Source: Bacillota bacterium
Lineage (GTDB): Bacteria; Bacillota; Clostridia; Peptostreptococcales; Anaerovoracaceae
Length of the DNA stretch: 7,478 nt
Direction of reading: 5' to 3'
Assembly (NCBI GenBank): GCA_016281165.1
Contig: JAEEIC010000207.1
Location: 1-7,478 of the forward strand
This document shows, in pieces, positions 5,803 to 7,478 of the stretch. Each line of letters opens with the position of its first letter. The first letter of the stretch is position 1. A program made the translations under genes and the position numbers. The notes below the pieces were generated by a model, which saw only the letters and a list, made by a program, of their open reading frames with translations, searched no databases and was not told where the DNA came from.

Positions 5803-6360
5803 TCAGCCGCGCCGTTCATACTCGATGGCATCGGCGCAGTTGTCCGCGAATCCTTCGCCGCAGAGGTCCGCAACGAAGGCCAGGGCCATGTCGATGCCGG
5901 CCGAGACTCCTGCCGAGGTGTAGAACTTTCCGTCCTTCACCCAGCGCGAGACTCCGTCCCACAGGACCCCGTTCCCATGGGTGCTGGCCCAGTCGAAGGC
6001 GCGGTGGTTGGTGGCGGCCTTCCTGCCGTCGAGGGCGCCGGTGCAGGCGAGCAGCGCCGAGCCGGTGCAGACGGTCAGGCAGTATTCGGACCTTTCGGCT
6101 ATCTGCCGCACGAGCTCGATTAGCTCTCTGTCGTTGACGCCGGCGCGGGTCCCGAAGCCTCCCGGTATCAGCCAGACCTGATCGAGGTCGCTGTCCTTTA
6201 CCCTGCAGGTATCTACGTGAACGTTCTGATGGTTGGCGACGATGCCGCCCTTAAGGCTCCTGAAGGAGATGGAGCAGTCCGGTATGCGGCAGAGTATCTC
6301 CACGGGGCCGAAAACGTCGAGCGCTGTGAAATCGTCAAAAAGAAGCACGTTTATCTTCAT
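5803..6360 (-). CDS. DJ-1/PfpI family protein (class I glutamine amidotransferase-like)
   Basis: A 185-residue single-domain protein of the DJ-1/PfpI superfamily. Visible hallmarks are FDDFTALDVFGPVEIL (8-23) with the conserved acidic D15 and E21, LIPGGFGTR (64-72), the nucleophile-elbow motif VCTGSALLA with C98 (97-105), GRKAATNHRAFDW (112-124) with H119, and TSAGVSAGIDMAL near the C-terminus. These patterns are shared by isonitrile hydratases and by the amidotransferase-like domain of some AraC-type regulators. There is no helix-turn-helix domain here, so it is a stand-alone enzyme or chaperone-type member. The ATG at 6360 has GGAGGG four bases upstream. It lies downstream of the MFS gene on the same strand, but a promoter in the 98-base gap suggests at least partly separate expression. 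The family covers hydratases, glyoxalase/deglycase-like enzymes and proteases, so the reaction is not assigned. Confidence 0.9.
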   Translation of the reverse strand: MKINVLLFDDFTALDVFGPVEILCRIPDCSISFRSLKGGIVANHQNVHVDTCRVKDSDLDQVWLIPGGFGTRAGVNDRELIELVRQIAERSEYCLTVCTGSALLACTGALDGRKAATNHRAFDWASTHGNGVLWDGVSRWVKDGKFYTSAGVSAGIDMALAFVADLCGEGFADNCADAIEYERRG

Positions 6361-6410
6361 CTGTCCCTCCGGTCATCCGCCCTTTATCCGGCAGAAGATC
6401 ATTCTTCAAA

Positions 6411-6419
6411 ATTATATCA
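6411..6419 (-). promoter_or_regulatory. Extended -10 promoter for the DJ-1/PfpI gene
   Basis: The minus strand reads TGATATAAT, a consensus TATAAT (6411-6416) with the TGn extension (6417-6419). The place where a -35 would fall holds only TTCCTC-like, GC-rich sequence, so recognition would depend on the extended -10. Transcription would begin near 6404, giving a leader of about 43 bases. Confidence 0.6.
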
Positions 6420-6458
6420 CAAAGCCGCCGCGGGAGGAAGAGGAAAGAGCCGGGACTC

Positions 6459-7478
6459 TCAGCGCTTTCTGTTGGCCCTCGCCGTCAATATGATCAGTAC
6501 GCACATGATCGCGACGGTGGCGAAGACCATGTTCCAGCCCATGGTCCGAAGGAAGAAGCCGTAGATCACGCTCTGCAGGGCCGCCCCCATGTAGGCCGAG
6601 AAATCGAGTATGCCCGTGCAGGTGGCGGTGAAGACCCGTCCTCCCATGTCGCAGGCGTAGGAGAAGGCGCAGCCGTTGATGGCGTAGACAGCGAAGCCGG
6701 CGAGGAAGAGGGTGGCGCTGACAGCGGCGCTGCCGCCGGGGGCGGTGGGATCGAGGGTGATGAAGATGCCGATGGCTGCCGCGGCCGCGGCGCCGCAGGC
6801 GATGACGGCGGGCAGGCGGTCCTTGGGGCAGAACCTGTCGGTCAGGACCGGCAGCACGAAGGTGCCTATGCCCATGCCCACGGGCAGGGCCAGGGACTGC
6901 AGCAGGCCGGCGGTCACGTCGACGCCGAAGCGGTCGCTGAAATACAGGGGGATCCAGGTCATCATGCCGTAGCGTATGATGCCGGTCATGAAGATTATGG
7001 CCATCCAGGCGGTGAAGCGCCTGTTCTTCAGAAGGAAGATATAGGGGTAGAGCTTGCCCTTCTCCTTCACCAGCTCTCTCATGCGCTCCTCGCTCTCGGC
7101 GGCCTCGGGGTCGCTGCCGGTATATTCGGCCAGGCCGGCGCGGGAGGGAGTGTCTTTGGCGAAGAGCTTATAGACGACGAGGGCGGCGAGGGGCGCGGCG
7201 CCGGGCACGATGAAGCAGCTGCGCCAGCCGAGGGAAGGAAGAAGCTTTAAGGAGAGGGCGACCATGAGCATGCCCAGAGCCTGTCCGAAGCCCGAGAAGG
7301 CGTTGGTGAAGCCTGTGGCGAAGCCGTGCTTCTCGCCCGGCCACCAGCCCGAGAGCAGGGCGAGGCCGGGGCCCCAGGCCATGGATTGGAAATAACCGTT
7401 GAGGGCCCAGATCGCGGCCATGGGCAGCAGGCTCTTCTGCGCGGACATCAGAAGGTTGCACAGGGGGGAGAACAGGGC
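6459..7478 (-). CDS. MFS transporter, organophosphate:phosphate antiporter (GlpT/UhpT)-like, N-terminus cut by the window end
   Basis: A partial integral membrane transporter of the major facilitator superfamily. About 340 residues are visible and the frame is open to the last base, so the first ~100 residues lie beyond the window. The visible N-terminal part has the family-like segment WALNGYFQSMAWGPG followed by GWWPGEKHGFATG, resembling the LNGwfQgmGwP and WF-E-G stretch of the organophosphate:Pi antiporter family. A charged central loop (TPSRAGLAEY through MRELVKEKGKLYP) separates the two halves. The C-half begins with RFTAWMAIIFMTGIIRYGMMTWIPLYF and contains several further helices, ending RANRKR. 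The ATG at 7448 is internal, because hydrophobic coding continues upstream of it. The substrate is not known; sugar phosphates, glycerol phosphates and other organic anions are all used in this family. It precedes the DJ-1/PfpI gene by 98 bases. Confidence 0.87.
   Translation of the reverse strand, partial: ALFSPLCNLLMSAQKSLLPMAAIWALNGYFQSMAWGPGLALLSGWWPGEKHGFATGFTNAFSGFGQALGMLMVALSLKLLPSLGWRSCFIVPGAAPLAALVVYKLFAKDTPSRAGLAEYTGSDPEAAESEERMRELVKEKGKLYPYIFLLKNRRFTAWMAIIFMTGIIRYGMMTWIPLYFSDRFGVDVTAGLLQSLALPVGMGIGTFVLPVLTDRFCPKDRLPAVIACGAAAAAAIGIFITLDPTAPGGSAAVSATLFLAGFAVYAINGCAFSYACDMGGRVFTATCTGILDFSAYMGAALQSVIYGFFLRTMGWNMVFATVAIMCVLIILTARANRKR

Noticed and set aside
5650..6123. Plus-strand open frame (157 codons) starting in the AT-rich gap, with a TATAAT at 5630-5635
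   Set aside because: Most of it is antisense to the DJ-1/PfpI gene and it begins with TTG without a ribosome binding site. The nearest -35-like TTGAAC is only 14 bases from the TATAAT, so no convincing plus-strand promoter exists.
6442..6458. Hairpin GAG-CCGGGA-CTC after the MFS stop as a terminator
   Set aside because: The stem is only 3-4 bp and the following sequence is a C-interrupted T stretch, too weak to call.

Overview
The window looks like chromosomal DNA of an anaerobic, fermentative, GC-rich bacterium, most likely a Clostridia-type Firmicute. The evidence is strong AGGAGG-type ribosome binding sites before almost every gene, AT-rich promoters of sigma-70/SigA type, a membrane-anchored NodB polysaccharide deacetylase, and a Na+-pumping biotin-dependent decarboxylase operon. 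Frequent AGA/AGG arginine codons would also fit other anaerobes with Na+ decarboxylases (Negativicutes, Synergistota), so the taxon is an inference.

Layout: (1) positions 2-802, plus strand: a membrane-anchored polysaccharide deacetylase whose start probably lies before the window. (2) 803-917: a convergent gap holding a 26-base perfect palindrome flanked by T-runs, read as a bidirectional terminator. (3) 5570 down to 918, minus strand: a tight five-gene operon. In transcription order it encodes a short divergent acyl-CoA carboxyltransferase (12S/MmdA-like), a one-helix OadG/MmdD-like subunit, a biotin carrier protein, the Na+-translocating beta subunit OadB, and an oxaloacetate/pyruvate carboxyltransferase (OadA/PycB/5S-like, no biotin domain). 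(4) 5571-5802: an AT-rich gap with a promoter and a possible operator for this operon. (5) 6360-5803, minus strand: a DJ-1/PfpI-family protein with its own extended -10 promoter. (6) 6459 to the window end, minus strand: a partial organophosphate:phosphate-antiporter-like MFS transporter.

The operon is the most interesting part. It has one biotin carrier but two different carboxyltransferases, one of the CoA-ester type and one of the 2-oxoacid type, plus the complete Na+ pump. This is the parts list of the soluble propionibacterial transcarboxylase (12S + 5S + 1.3S) added to a membrane Na+-translocating decarboxylase. The biotin arm could carry CO2 between an acyl-CoA and pyruvate/oxaloacetate, or deliver it to OadB, where decarboxylation drives Na+ export. 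No biotin carboxylase or ATP-grasp gene is present in the window, which fits an ATP-independent decarboxylase or transcarboxylase. This combined role is inferred from gene content, not shown by the sequence.

No tRNA, rRNA, CRISPR array, insertion sequence or phage gene was seen. No gap between genes exceeds 300 bases.
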